NCBI RefSeq assembly: GCF_022012445.1
Contig: NZ_JAKLTS010000003.1
Span: forward strand, 62,001-126,000
Source of the DNA: Massilia sp. TS11
GTDB taxonomy: Bacteria; Pseudomonadota; Gammaproteobacteria; Burkholderiales; Burkholderiaceae_D
DNA: 64,000 nucleotides
Direction of reading: 5' to 3'
In this document: piece by piece, positions 53,963 to 63,082 of the stretch
Layout: each line of letters opens with the position of its first letter
How positions within the stretch are numbered: the first letter of the stretch is position 1
Program-made: the position numbers and the translations under genes
The notes under the pieces: model-generated
What the model was told of the DNA's origin: nothing
The model's input: the letters and a program-made list of their open reading frames with translations, nothing else
Databases searched by the model: none

Positions 53963-53981
53963 GCCGCCCCGGCGGGGCGGC
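53963..53981 (-). promoter_or_regulatory. GC-rich hairpin in the DUF932 gene leader
   Basis: GCCGCCCC/GGGGCGGC is a perfect eight-base stem with a three-base loop, 37 bases upstream of the start codon. It is followed by a further GC-rich dyad (CCCCACCGGGG). It may terminate the upstream transcript or influence translation. Confidence 0.5.
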
Positions 53982-54035
53982 CCCACCGGGGTAAATGGCT
54001 TCAAACAAGCGACGCGGGCGGCGTCGGCTGGCAAA

Positions 54036-55049
54036 CTATCGGCGCGCTTTGATCGCGGTATCCCACGCATCGGACCATCGTTGGCCCGGGTGCGGAGGGA
54101 CGTGCACTTCGACCGTGATGTCTGCGCGCTCGTGCTTCAATCGCGTCGCCAAGGCGAAAGCGGCCGCTTGACCCTCATGCGCCCGGTCACTGTCGTTGGC
54201 CGTGAACACATCCAAGCGGCCCACGCAGGCTGGCACGACGAGTCGGCCCAGACCGTGATGGTCGAGTACCGCCCAAGCCGCCGATCCCAGGTAGGCGCCG
54301 ACTGTCAATGCGCTTTCGATATCGAGCGTTACGACGAGGTCGGATGCGGGCGCTGCAAGGCGTACGACTGCCCCGTCGATCGTCCTGTGCATGCGCTTGC
54401 GTGCAAGCGCTTGTGGCACCGAAGCACGGTCAAGCAAGTACGTCCGATGCAGCGACACGAGTTCGCCTTGCTCGTTTTCGATGGCTGCCAACATGGCTGG
54501 CAGCGCTGAATGGCGGAAATGCTTTCCATCCAGACTGTTGATAAAGTCGACGGCAGGGTGGTAACGCAGCTTGCTGGAGATCTGGCCGAATCTCAGGCCA
54601 AATCGTGCGAGGTAGCGGCCGACGATATTGTCGGCCGACACCGGATGCCCTTGTTCCCAAAGTTCCAAAGCGCGGCTGGCCGCCTTGCGTCCATTTCTCT
54701 GCATTAGCGGTGGCGGAATGCCATGCCTGGCAAGAAACGCGCGCAATTGGGCGATCGCTTGTGCAGTAGGCCAACCGAACACGCCACGCAGGAGTTGAAA
54801 CCCCCGACCGGAACCACAACGCCGACAACTGTAATTGCCTTCGCCTGCGTGGTCCGTATACTGAAAACAGTCGCGCCCGCCACAAAGGCGGATCGGGCAC
54901 GGCTGGTTGCGTTTGTTGACGATCCTGCGGTCGATGCCGAGCGCGAGTAAGGCGTCGGTCCAGCGTCCGCGCAGATGGTCAAACAGCTCGCTCCATGCCG
55001 CCGGTTTTGCAGTGACATGGCAAGGCTCAAACGAAACGGAAGAAGTCAT
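54036..55049 (-). CDS. Primase-like protein with zinc ribbon and Toprim domain
   Basis: The product has 337 residues. The N-terminal zinc ribbon has CPIRLCGGRDC and CRRCGSGRG at about residues 51-80, as in primases of the DnaG/primase-helicase class. A Toprim region follows with LVVTLDIESALTVGAYLG and VFTANDSDRAHEG, which supply the acidic residues for metal binding. No helicase domain is attached. It could prime the transferred strand or support replication of the excised circle. Confidence 0.8.
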   Translation of the reverse strand: MTSSVSFEPCHVTAKPAAWSELFDHLRGRWTDALLALGIDRRIVNKRNQPCPIRLCGGRDCFQYTDHAGEGNYSCRRCGSGRGFQLLRGVFGWPTAQAIAQLRAFLARHGIPPPLMQRNGRKAASRALELWEQGHPVSADNIVGRYLARFGLRFGQISSKLRYHPAVDFINSLDGKHFRHSALPAMLAAIENEQGELVSLHRTYLLDRASVPQALARKRMHRTIDGAVVRLAAPASDLVVTLDIESALTVGAYLGSAAWAVLDHHGLGRLVVPACVGRLDVFTANDSDRAHEGQAAAFALATRLKHERADITVEVHVPPHPGQRWSDAWDTAIKARR

Positions 55050-55082
55050 CGCATCCTCGCTCCTAAAAAGGACAACTTTCCC

Positions 55083-55631
55083 TCAGGCGAACAAGTCGGC
55101 TTGGCGCCGGCCGACCCGCATTGCTTCATTGAGGCATTGCGGGTTGCGTGCCAACCGCTCGGCAATCCAGCCAGGATTGGCTGCGATGGCTGCTTGGACC
55201 CAGACGGGGTATGCCGCAAAGGTCGCCCTGAGCCAATGGCGCACCTGTCCACGTAGCCATCCGCGCACTTCGTCCACGTCGATGGCGCCGAGGTAGGCGA
55301 GTGGCGAGAAGGGACTGCAGGCGACGACGCGCAGGCAATTGGCGAATGAAAACGGACGAGCGTCGCGTTCGGAGTCGGTGAAGACCCAGCGCAGCAGATC
55401 GATTTTTTCATCCAGGGACGCCGTCGGCTCCGCCAAAGCGTCGACTTCACAAAGCAAGCGCCAGTGCAGGTAGACGACTTCCTCTTCGGTCCAATCGACC
55501 TGGAGCTCATCGTCGGCCAACAAGACGGCCGTGACTTTGGGCAGGAATGCGACCCTGCGCGAGAAGAGGGCAGATGCCCAAGGCGGAACCGGTGTGTTAT
55601 CGGACCGCGTGAAAGACAAGGAAGAACCCAT
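55083..55631 (-). CDS. Hypothetical element protein
   Basis: The product has 182 residues. ATG 55631 has GGAGG upstream; the longer frame to 55844 lies in the leader region. It is soluble, helical and acidic in the middle (EEEVVYLHWRLLCEVDAL), with aromatic-rich C-terminal helices (WLRGQVRHWLRATFAAYPVW). It precedes the primase-like gene by 33 bases and is probably in the same transcript. No family recognised. Confidence 0.6.
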   Translation of the reverse strand: MGSSLSFTRSDNTPVPPWASALFSRRVAFLPKVTAVLLADDELQVDWTEEEVVYLHWRLLCEVDALAEPTASLDEKIDLLRWVFTDSERDARPFSFANCLRVVACSPFSPLAYLGAIDVDEVRGWLRGQVRHWLRATFAAYPVWVQAAIAANPGWIAERLARNPQCLNEAMRVGRRQADLFA

Positions 55632-55722
55632 ATAGCCTCCGAAAAGAAAAATGCGAAGGGAGGCCGTACCGCAATGGGATGGGCGTCCCGTCGCGGGTGG
55701 GTCGAAACCGGCTGGGCCGGTA

Positions 55723-55732
55723 TGGAAAGGGC
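55723..55732 (-). promoter_or_regulatory. Recurrent GCCCTTTCCA motif (copy 3)
   Basis: The same 10-mer occurs at 21547, 24305 and 55889, always oriented alike and always in non-coding DNA upstream of minus-strand genes. Confidence 0.4.
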
Positions 55733-55888
55733 TGGCTTGCGCGGCAGGTGCCGTTCGGTCGGATGCCAGCAACCGACACAGAATGCTATCCCGAGGGGGC
55801 GCTGTCGCACCGCCGTCGGGGCAGGGTTCTGTGCGCGGGCGCATTGCGCAGAGCGGAATTGATGCCGGCCTCGAATTCGAGACAGGCT

Positions 55889-55898
55889 TGGAAAGGGC
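55889..55898 (-). promoter_or_regulatory. Recurrent GCCCTTTCCA motif (copy 4)
   Basis: See the copy at 55723. The two copies here are 166 bp apart, upstream of the gene starting at 55631. Confidence 0.4.
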
Positions 55899-56002
55899 TC
55901 GCCGAAACTTGCAGGGCCAGCTGCTGCTCCGGTCACGATAGGCGAGAAGGTGAACGGCGTCAAACGTCCCTGGCGATTACCTGCGTAATATCAGTTGAGC
56001 AC

Positions 56003-56031
56003 AAATCCCCCAGTTCAGGAGGTGGGGTTTT
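56003..56031. terminator. Hairpin with A/T flanks upstream of the AcaB-like gene
   Basis: CCCC/GGGG arms with flanking AAA and TTTT form an imperfect stem around an AGTTCAGGAGGT loop region. On the plus strand it ends in four T residues, so it could end a short leader or small RNA before the gene at 56096. Confidence 0.4.
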
Positions 56032-56095
56032 CGATTGAGCTGAGCGCGGTGTCGCGCCATGATCGCGTGCGCTTGTGACGGTTGAGGAGAATGGC

Positions 56096-56734
56096 ATGGA
56101 CATGCAGCAATTCGTTCGGATCGATCAAGGGGAGATCAATGCCAGGCTCTTGGCCCGCATTGCATCGGAAGACCTTGCCAAAGTCGAGTCGGCTAGCCGC
56201 AAAGTCCCCGTATCCTTGTGCAGCCCGGAAGTGAAGCGTTTGTTCCTTCGAAACTACAACTCGATGCAGCGGCAAATGCACTTCATCTCGGTCGTATCGC
56301 GTTACAGCTTGCCGGGAGCGGAGGTCGATGAAGTCGAACGCAAAGTGACGATACTGCTTGAGAGGAACATCCGCCTTGCGAACGCGGCAATTGTCCGGTC
56401 AAAGGGCAAGTGCGAACGCAACGGGATAACGTCGCTCGCGTCTTATGACGCACAGCCATTGGAAGTCGAAGCCAGGGTCATTTCCCCATTTGGGCGGCGA
56501 TTGCTCGATCTTTTCCTGATTCTGGATCAATTGATGCCAATGCTTGAGACGCTGGCTCTCGACGACGTCTTATCAAATGAAACGGTGTTCGCGACGAAAT
56601 GCACCTGTCGTCGTTGGGTGCGGATGATCGTAGGAGAGGTGAGAGCACATGCCGGCCGCCTCACCAAGCGCCTACCTGGACCGGATGACCGTCGCAGCGG
56701 AAAGGTCTATTCAAACAAGAAGGATCCCCGCTAA
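56096..56734 (+). CDS. AcaB/DUF1845-like regulatory protein (candidate)
   Basis: The product has 212 residues. ATG 56096 is preceded by GAGGAG at a six-base spacing. The central part (SPEVKRLFLRNYNSMQRQ, ERNIRLANAAI, SPFGRRLLDLFLILDQL) resembles the DUF1845 group, which includes AcaB, the activator of the FlhDC-like regulators of IncC plasmids. That would fit this element, but the resemblance is read by eye. Its stop overlaps the end of the convergent HNH gene by four bases. Confidence 0.5.
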   Translation: MDMQQFVRIDQGEINARLLARIASEDLAKVESASRKVPVSLCSPEVKRLFLRNYNSMQRQMHFISVVSRYSLPGAEVDEVERKVTILLERNIRLANAAIVRSKGKCERNGITSLASYDAQPLEVEARVISPFGRRLLDLFLILDQLMPMLETLALDDVLSNETVFATKCTCRRWVRMIVGEVRAHAGRLTKRLPGPDDRRSGKVYSNKKDPR

Positions 56735-58026
56735 GCGGTTCTTGCTCGCCCGTCGTTTAGAATTGAGGTAACAAGTGTATGTGCGAGCTGCGCGTCCACG
56801 GCGTGGCGCGAGTGAGGTCTCGCAATGATGATTTTTCTCAATTCATGGGGCTCGACGAAGTCATACGAGCCAGCAATCTTGCCCACATGGGTTTGGAGCT
56901 CCCACTTAAGACTCATCAAGACTGAGCTGCAGTGATTGCAGATCCAGGATATGTTCTGCCATGCCTCATTCTTAGTGCGCACTTGGTGTAGATGCAATGC
57001 GACGTTGCCTTTGTCCTCCACATAGACAAGTTCCTCTTTCTTGCGCCGACAAATCGGACAGATCCAATCGGCCTCCACTTTGTTCCAGTGCATAGCGCTG
57101 AACTGGTCGCTCAGTAACAGGGCCAGATAGTTCTTTGGCAGCGCTTTGCTTTTACGCTTGGGCTCGGTGCGCCACTTACTCATATTTGGCGTTGAAACTG
57201 CCGTTTTGGCGCCGAGGGCATCAGAAATTTCGTCGGTCGTAAACAACTTTAGGACGAATGGGTCGAGAAGCCCGTTCGATCCAAGCATGGGAAGACGTTC
57301 CTGCACTTTGCCATTGGGTTCGTACCAGTGCCGATCCGTTGCTGCCGCGTGCGCCACAGCGTCAACGATACGCATCCGCAGGCCATAGGCGGGTTCGGCG
57401 GCACCCCAAGCAATCTCGATCTTCTGCTGGTCGAGGCGATGCGGCAAATGATCAGCCACGGAAATGAATGTGGCGATCTGGCCGATTGAGAATGAAAATA
57501 CGTCCGGAAGTTGGAACAATCGCTTGGCATTGGTGTCGGCGTTGTTACAGTCCTCGCAGACCAGAATCTCATCGTAGGCCGAGAATGCCGAGCTAATGCG
57601 CCGAATAAGTTCAAGCCCGTCTACCTGTTCAATGTCTGTTCCAGCCGCTACGAACTGCGCGTTGAAGGCTGTGCGCAGCGCTCGGTCCATGTGGTCATGA
57701 TGTACGACGCTCTTGGCAAGTATTTGTCCGTGTTGGCCGACGCGCGAAATTTGTAACTTCGAACGCTTGCAGCAAGGGCAGCACCAATCTTGCGGCGAGA
57801 GAACCCAGTTGCTGTTCATCTCGAATTTTATGGCGCTATGGTGTCGCATAATTGCGCGCGAGACTGGGGAATTTGGACTATCGAGAATAGACAGTTCGCC
57901 GGACTCTACAGATTCAATCAACAGTGGCAAAGCTTGCGATCGGATCGTTTGCGCGTCGTCGCCGGCACGGCGCCGTTCATATACAAACCGCGCGTAACGG
58001 GTATCAAAGACTGAATCGTTCGCCAT
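56731..58026 (-). CDS. HNH-type nuclease-like protein with two zinc-knuckle units
   Basis: The product has 431 residues. Unit one has CPCC at 83-86, HHDH at 109-112 and CEDCNNAD at 157-164, the layout of an HNH endonuclease with structural zinc. Unit two repeats the plan near the C-terminus: CPIC at 323-326, HLHQ at 345-348 and CNHC at 363-366, without the HNH Asn/His, so it is probably structural or degenerate. Composition is AT-richer than the flanking genes. It is likely a cargo gene, possibly a defence nuclease. ATG 58026 is preferred over 58041. Confidence 0.6.
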   Translation of the reverse strand: MANDSVFDTRYARFVYERRRAGDDAQTIRSQALPLLIESVESGELSILDSPNSPVSRAIMRHHSAIKFEMNSNWVLSPQDWCCPCCKRSKLQISRVGQHGQILAKSVVHHDHMDRALRTAFNAQFVAAGTDIEQVDGLELIRRISSAFSAYDEILVCEDCNNADTNAKRLFQLPDVFSFSIGQIATFISVADHLPHRLDQQKIEIAWGAAEPAYGLRMRIVDAVAHAAATDRHWYEPNGKVQERLPMLGSNGLLDPFVLKLFTTDEISDALGAKTAVSTPNMSKWRTEPKRKSKALPKNYLALLLSDQFSAMHWNKVEADWICPICRRKKEELVYVEDKGNVALHLHQVRTKNEAWQNISWICNHCSSVLMSLKWELQTHVGKIAGSYDFVEPHELRKIIIARPHSRHAVDAQLAHTLVTSILNDGRARTA

Positions 58027-58113
58027 GTGATCTAATTGCAACTTGGATGTTGGGGCCGGACCGTTTGAACTTGGAGCGGGGCAAGGGGCGTACGCTTAGC
58101 GAAAGCGCTGTCT

Positions 58114-60456
58114 TTAGGTCGAGGGCGCGAGCTGGGTCTGTGGATCTTCACACACGGCCTGTCCATCGTTCTCGATCGCTTCTTCGAGATTCTTCATTTT
58201 GTGTGCGCTCAGAATGGTCCAGGCACGTGGTGTCAGTTCCGTCTTCGTGAGCACACTGGCTGCACCGCCCAGAGCGACTTTGCCGCCGCAAAGGTAGGGG
58301 TGCTTGAGGCAGTAGGCCGCTGTGCCGGCGACCTTCCCCGGGACCTTGCCCACTTTCGCACCGCTCTTCATCGCGGATTCCTGGTCGGTACTTGCCGTGA
58401 CCATGCCTTCCGTTTGACCGACGATGGACCCGACCTTCTTGGTCGTGCGGAACCCATGATCGATCGAGGATAGCGTCATGTGTTTGATCCCATCCTGGAA
58501 GAAATGCGAAAACGCACGGTATTCGGGGCCGCGTAGATCGACACATACGGGTACGGCATATTGTTTGCCGATCACTTTTAGGCCGGCGATTTCTGGTTGG
58601 TTCAAGTATTCGGTGGTCAGCTGAGACACGGGATCGCCATAAGCACCAGACTTGCTTTGCCGCGTCGTCACGAAGGACACATAGTGGCGGATCGTGGAGC
58701 GCGTGTGTTCGCCGGACGCATCCTTCTGCAGCTGCGCGCTGAGCGGGGCCGGGTTAAAGGCGACGATTTGTGCGACGTTGCTGCGCAAGCCGGCGTATTG
58801 GGCGTAGCCGCCGCCAAGCGAATGACCACTGAGGATCAGCCGGTCGGCAGGTGTGCCGCCCTGAATGATCTTTTTGACCAAAGCGTCGGCGACGGAAAAA
58901 GCGGCGGGGCGTCCCGTCGATGCCGGCGAGGGATGCGCTTCGCCTGCGCTAACGCGGCTGGCGCCTGTCACCATGGCCCGGCCCGATGCGGTCTTGATGC
59001 TATTGACCAGTTCCTTGGCCAGTTCCGGGGTCATGCCAATCTGCAGGTCAGTCCACAGGTCTTGCCCGTTGTCCGTGCCACGGAACACCATGATCTGCCT
59101 GCCGTCGGTCAGGCGATAGCGCTCAAAATACACGTGGCCGGCCGAGGCCACGCGGGTCAAGGCGGCATCGACCACTGGCTCGGCGCCATACTCGCGTGCC
59201 ACTTGGTCCTTGAGCGCCATTTGTGCTTGCAGTTCTTCGAGCTTGAGCACAGCAGCGTCCAGTTTGGGTTGGAGCTCCTTCAGCTCGTGCGCCTGGATCA
59301 CCGGATCGCGGCCGCTGTCGTTTTGGATGCGCGCGAATTTCTCTTGAATCTGCTGTGCGGTTTTCTGTGCGACCGCAACTTTTTCTGGGTCGCTATACGC
59401 CGCATAAGCCAAGGCCGCCAAGAGCTTGTCCAGGCGCAGGGTTGGGGTATCGTCCGGCACGCCGACGATGATGGGCTGGCCATCGGCGGGGGCAGTGGCG
59501 GCGGTCGGGTTAGACGTAGACCCGGTCAGCGGCGCGGGCGCCGTGTCAGCCGTGACCGCATCGCCAGGGGCTTGTGATGCTGTTGCCGAAGCTACAGCAG
59601 GGCGTGACGACGGGGGCGGGGAATTCGGTTTGCTTTTGGCTCCGGGTCGGGCGGGCGCCCCCGGCCCAGCATTCGGGAGCGGACCAGCCACGAGGATTTG
59701 CCCGGTCGCCAGTTCCACAAGAACCAGGCCGATAACGCGTGCAGGCTGCGTTCCCGCCACCAAAGCTTGGTCAAGGAAGTTGCCGACGCGCAGAGGTGCG
59801 CCCGTCGCCAGGCGGAACGCCCCATCGCGCGCGGTTACAAAATAAAATCCTGCCTTGCCACCGACGAGCATCTGTTTGATGCGCTGCGCCTCACTTTGCT
59901 CGTCGATCGCGAGAAACTGGAAAGCGCCGCTATTTTCATTCCAATTGCTGATGCTGATGCAGGCCGTCTGCGCCATGTTCTGGAATTTATCGTAGGCACC
60001 TGCGCAGTGCAACCCGTCCGCTGATTTGGACTTGTTGACAGCAAGCGTGAGCTTGAGCGGAAAACGGTGGTGGTCGAAATCGTATTCTCCGAGCTGGAAG
60101 CGCAGGGGGACCAGATAGCCGCCTGTCTGCTTGAGCGTCGCCATTTGTTCTTCCACGAAGGGCCGATAGCGCTCAAGCAGCGCGTGCACTTTGAATTCAT
60201 CGCGCGAGTACGAGACTTCGGCCAGCGCTTCCTGAGCGTCCTTGGGCATGTCCGCCCGGCCGCTGACGAGAAGGACTTTGAGGTTGTAGGGTTTGGCCGT
60301 GTAAGCGGGGTAGAGCAGGGGCGTCGTGATCTTGTTCATCGTCACATAGCCGGCTTGCTCAAGTTCCTGCAAGCTGTTCGCATCGGGCATTTGTGCGCGG
60401 CCGAGCGCGGGGAAGAGCGCCACGACCGTGATGATGAATGCGCGCAAGCGTGGCAT
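58114..60456 (-). CDS. Exported lipase-domain protein
   Basis: The product has 780 residues with a signal peptide (MPRLRAFIITVVALFPALGRA). The N-terminal ~250 residues are a mixed domain of unknown type; a Pro/Ala/Thr-rich linker (about 265-340) and a coiled-coil (EKVAVAQKTAQQIQEKFARI) follow. A class 3 lipase-like hydrolase domain comes next, with IMVFRGTDNGQDLWTDLQIG and nucleophile elbow GHSLGGGYAQYAG near residue 545. The C-terminal region has a cysteine pair (AYCLKHPYLCGG). It lies last in a three-gene operon with a membrane protein and a lipoprotein. It may be a periplasmic or transferred effector. Confidence 0.72.
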   Translation of the reverse strand: MPRLRAFIITVVALFPALGRAQMPDANSLQELEQAGYVTMNKITTPLLYPAYTAKPYNLKVLLVSGRADMPKDAQEALAEVSYSRDEFKVHALLERYRPFVEEQMATLKQTGGYLVPLRFQLGEYDFDHHRFPLKLTLAVNKSKSADGLHCAGAYDKFQNMAQTACISISNWNENSGAFQFLAIDEQSEAQRIKQMLVGGKAGFYFVTARDGAFRLATGAPLRVGNFLDQALVAGTQPARVIGLVLVELATGQILVAGPLPNAGPGAPARPGAKSKPNSPPPSSRPAVASATASQAPGDAVTADTAPAPLTGSTSNPTAATAPADGQPIIVGVPDDTPTLRLDKLLAALAYAAYSDPEKVAVAQKTAQQIQEKFARIQNDSGRDPVIQAHELKELQPKLDAAVLKLEELQAQMALKDQVAREYGAEPVVDAALTRVASAGHVYFERYRLTDGRQIMVFRGTDNGQDLWTDLQIGMTPELAKELVNSIKTASGRAMVTGASRVSAGEAHPSPASTGRPAAFSVADALVKKIIQGGTPADRLILSGHSLGGGYAQYAGLRSNVAQIVAFNPAPLSAQLQKDASGEHTRSTIRHYVSFVTTRQSKSGAYGDPVSQLTTEYLNQPEIAGLKVIGKQYAVPVCVDLRGPEYRAFSHFFQDGIKHMTLSSIDHGFRTTKKVGSIVGQTEGMVTASTDQESAMKSGAKVGKVPGKVAGTAAYCLKHPYLCGGKVALGGAASVLTKTELTPRAWTILSAHKMKNLEEAIENDGQAVCEDPQTQLAPST

Positions 60457-60465
60457 ACGTGACTC

Positions 60466-62139
60466 CTAAGTTTGTGGCGAATTTGGGTGGTAGCCGAATT
60501 CGTAGCCCTGCAAGACTTGTTTGCGGATGGCTTCGAAGACGGGATAGGCGAAGACTTGGGCGTGGATCACGCTGCGGGCAAGTACCATGGCTGCGCGGCC
60601 AGGGATGGTTGGGTTGTCGCCGTCGCCGCCCATCGTGCTACCTCTGGCCTCGAAATAGGCAAACAAGGGTTGGCGGGTAATCGGGGATGCCGGCACGAAA
60701 TAGAAAGTGAGGAGCAAGGCGAACGCCAGGGTTGGCACTGCGATGGCCTTCACGGCGCCATAGGCAAAGCCGCGCTCGAAGGCAAGTTGCAGCGCAAACA
60801 GAATCAACTTGATGATGTGCACCAAAGCGCCGATGATCGAGAACATCAGCGCTATCGGCGGGACTGCAAGCGCGCGCATCTGTTCCCGACCAAGGGCCCC
60901 TTGCGGACGCCCGTCGGCGAAAGTCGCGACTGGAGCATCGTATTTCTTGAGTTTTTCCTGCACATGGAAGCCCAGGACCTTGTCGTAGACTTGGCGTTGG
61001 AAGAAGGCTGGTGCAGCGTTTGGTTCCGGTAAGTCCACCGGAAGCCGCACCCCCGTTCCTTCGTATCCAAGCTTCGCTTGCCATGCAGCCTGGATGGTTG
61101 GATGTCCGAAGAACGCGTCCTTGTCCAAGTTGGGCGGCAGACTCGCTTGATTGGGAAATTGCTTGCGCATCCCATCGGCGAAGCGTCGTTCGGATTCGCT
61201 GCGGATCTTGTGGGCGATCGCGTTGTAAAAGCCTGCTCGGTCGGCTGGATCCCAGTTGGCCGGCACCGGAACTCCGGCCGCAACCACGTCGCGGCGCACG
61301 CGCGCCCAGTAGGGCGGCGGCACGCGATCCGCACTCATCCGATTCTTCTGCAGTTTGCGTTCGTAGTCGGACCATGCCCGCTCCTGTTCCTGCGGCGTGC
61401 GTGCGATCGCACGATTGAAGTCCCCGCAGGCTTTCAGGTAGTCACCGTTGTAGCGTTTGATCAGTTCTTCGCGCACGGCGATGAAACGGTTGTAATTCTG
61501 GGTGACACCGCCATACATGCGGTCGATCGCGTTGCGCAAGATGAGCGGCTTCTGTTTGCCAATCTTTTGGTCGAGGTCGCGGGTCGAGTACGCGAGCATG
61601 GGGAAGATCGCGAGGAAGGTCTTGCCGTCCGGCTCGGCCATCGATTCCAGCGTCAGTGGCAAACCGTCAAGCGTCGCCCCGCGTGAGACGAGGGCGTTTT
61701 GTACGGTGACGAGATTGGTCGCGATATAACGCTGTGCGGGCGTCGACCGATCCACGACCCAATTGACCAGTTTGAGCTCCGCTTGGTACACCATGGCTCC
61801 GACACCGCTACTGACCACAGCGATCACGAGGACCGCGCTTAGCCAACTAGCGCGGACGCGCAAAGCGCGCTTGAGCAAGGCGGGCCAGAACATCAAGGCG
61901 ACCGCGAATCCAGACAGAGAGCGTCCGAAGACCTCGATGGATTCGACCGCGTGCTTGTCCGGCATGCCGCCGACGACGTCGAGCAGCCTGGAATTGAAGC
62001 CGCATTCGACGAGCAGGTAGAGCGCCGTCACGACTGTCATCAAGACGACCCATCCGGCCCGTGGCTGGTGGCCGATGACGATGTTGGCCAGCTTGGGCCG
62101 CGTCCGCGCTGTCGCGATCGCCAAATTAGTTACCGTCAT
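60466..62139 (-). CDS. Polytopic membrane protein of the lipase operon
   Basis: The product has 557 residues. Membrane helices near the N-terminus (WVVLMTVVTALYLLVECGF, GFAVALMFWPALLKRAL, WLSAVLVIAVVSSGVGAMVY) and the C-terminal third (PIALMFSIIGALVHIIKLIL, AIAVPTLAFALLLTFYFV) flank a large soluble part rich in Arg, Asn and Tyr. It starts inside the end of the lipoprotein gene (14-base overlap) and ends nine bases before the lipase start. No family recognised; it could export, anchor or neutralise the lipase. Confidence 0.65.
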   Translation of the reverse strand: MTVTNLAIATARTRPKLANIVIGHQPRAGWVVLMTVVTALYLLVECGFNSRLLDVVGGMPDKHAVESIEVFGRSLSGFAVALMFWPALLKRALRVRASWLSAVLVIAVVSSGVGAMVYQAELKLVNWVVDRSTPAQRYIATNLVTVQNALVSRGATLDGLPLTLESMAEPDGKTFLAIFPMLAYSTRDLDQKIGKQKPLILRNAIDRMYGGVTQNYNRFIAVREELIKRYNGDYLKACGDFNRAIARTPQEQERAWSDYERKLQKNRMSADRVPPPYWARVRRDVVAAGVPVPANWDPADRAGFYNAIAHKIRSESERRFADGMRKQFPNQASLPPNLDKDAFFGHPTIQAAWQAKLGYEGTGVRLPVDLPEPNAAPAFFQRQVYDKVLGFHVQEKLKKYDAPVATFADGRPQGALGREQMRALAVPPIALMFSIIGALVHIIKLILFALQLAFERGFAYGAVKAIAVPTLAFALLLTFYFVPASPITRQPLFAYFEARGSTMGGDGDNPTIPGRAAMVLARSVIHAQVFAYPVFEAIRKQVLQGYEFGYHPNSPQT

Positions 62140-63013
62140 GCAGAGTGATCTTGACGGGCGTGATCTCGCTTTGGGCAGTGGCAGGCAGCTTTTCGTAATT
62201 GCCCGCATTGATCGGTTTCGGTCCGCTGCTGCTCGCCGACGTCGCCACAGCCGTTTTGGCCACAGTCGTTGTTGCGGTATTTCCCGCAGGGAGCGGCGCG
62301 GCACTGCGTGGCGTGGTAGGGGCGGCCGATTCGACGGCGCCGGATTCGAAGTGGGCACGCGGTCGCGCTTCGCGGGCCGGTGCAGTGGCAGTGGCGGGCG
62401 GCGTGGAAACGAACGTCGCGGTTGCAGGTCGGGTTTCCGTCGCTGGGCGTGGCGCGCCAGGGGGAGCGGCGACCGCAGCCGCAGTAGGTACCTGTTCCAT
62501 GCCGCCTGTTAGCCAGCCGTTGTACCAATTCCAGCGCTGGCGCGCACCTTGGTCCTTGTCTTCGCGGGCGCTCCATCCGTCGGCATACAGTGTGAAGACC
62601 AGCGGCGTCTGGCAGCGACCGGACGCGGTGTTCATTTCCCACATGTTGACCTCGTATCCAGCCAATTGGTAGACGCGATAGGCATGTGGGCAGCTGGGCG
62701 TAGGCATGTGCACAACGAGGACGTCGTAACGCGGATAACGCTCTGCGTAGGCCACGTAGGCCGATTTGACCTGGCCCCCGAGGTCAAGGACTTTCATCCG
62801 GTCGTACAGCTTGATCTGAAGTTGACCCTGCGCGTTCAGACGAAGGACGCCTTTGCTATCCCCGAGTTGGAAGTCCTGCAGGTTCCGGCCCAAGAGCTCA
62901 TTGTGGTCAATGCCGAATTGATAATTATTCCCCTGCTTGTTGACGGCGCAGCCGGCGAGAAGGGCGGCAAGCGCCAAAACAAAGGCATGAACGAGGGCAA
63001 TCTTAGAGCGCAT
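62126..63013 (-). CDS. Lipoprotein of the lipase operon
   Basis: The product has 295 residues. A lipoprotein signal ends with AALLAGC. The mature N-terminal domain (NNYQFGIDHNELLGRNLQDF, YDVLVVHMPTPSCPHAYRVY) is followed by a long Pro/Ala/Thr-rich tail from about residue 185, which could span the periplasm or peptidoglycan. ATG 63013 is chosen over 63055 because it begins the signal peptide. First gene of the operon; function unknown. Confidence 0.65.
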   Translation of the reverse strand: MRSKIALVHAFVLALAALLAGCAVNKQGNNYQFGIDHNELLGRNLQDFQLGDSKGVLRLNAQGQLQIKLYDRMKVLDLGGQVKSAYVAYAERYPRYDVLVVHMPTPSCPHAYRVYQLAGYEVNMWEMNTASGRCQTPLVFTLYADGWSAREDKDQGARQRWNWYNGWLTGGMEQVPTAAAVAAPPGAPRPATETRPATATFVSTPPATATAPAREARPRAHFESGAVESAAPTTPRSAAPLPAGNTATTTVAKTAVATSASSSGPKPINAGNYEKLPATAQSEITPVKITLHDGN

Positions 63014-63082
63014 GAAATTGGCGAGCCAGTGTGTTCGATACGTACATTTTAACAAGATGTAAAATGACTGAATCGAAATGTT

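Larger units (their letters stand above)
55632..56095. other. Divergent control region
   Basis: The stretch lies between oppositely transcribed genes. It carries two copies of TGGAAAGGGC (55723-55732 and 55889-55898), a five-base stem at 55707-55721, and a terminator-like hairpin at 56003-56031. Frames within it lack ribosome sites. An origin of transfer or an activator-dependent promoter could be here. Confidence 0.4.
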
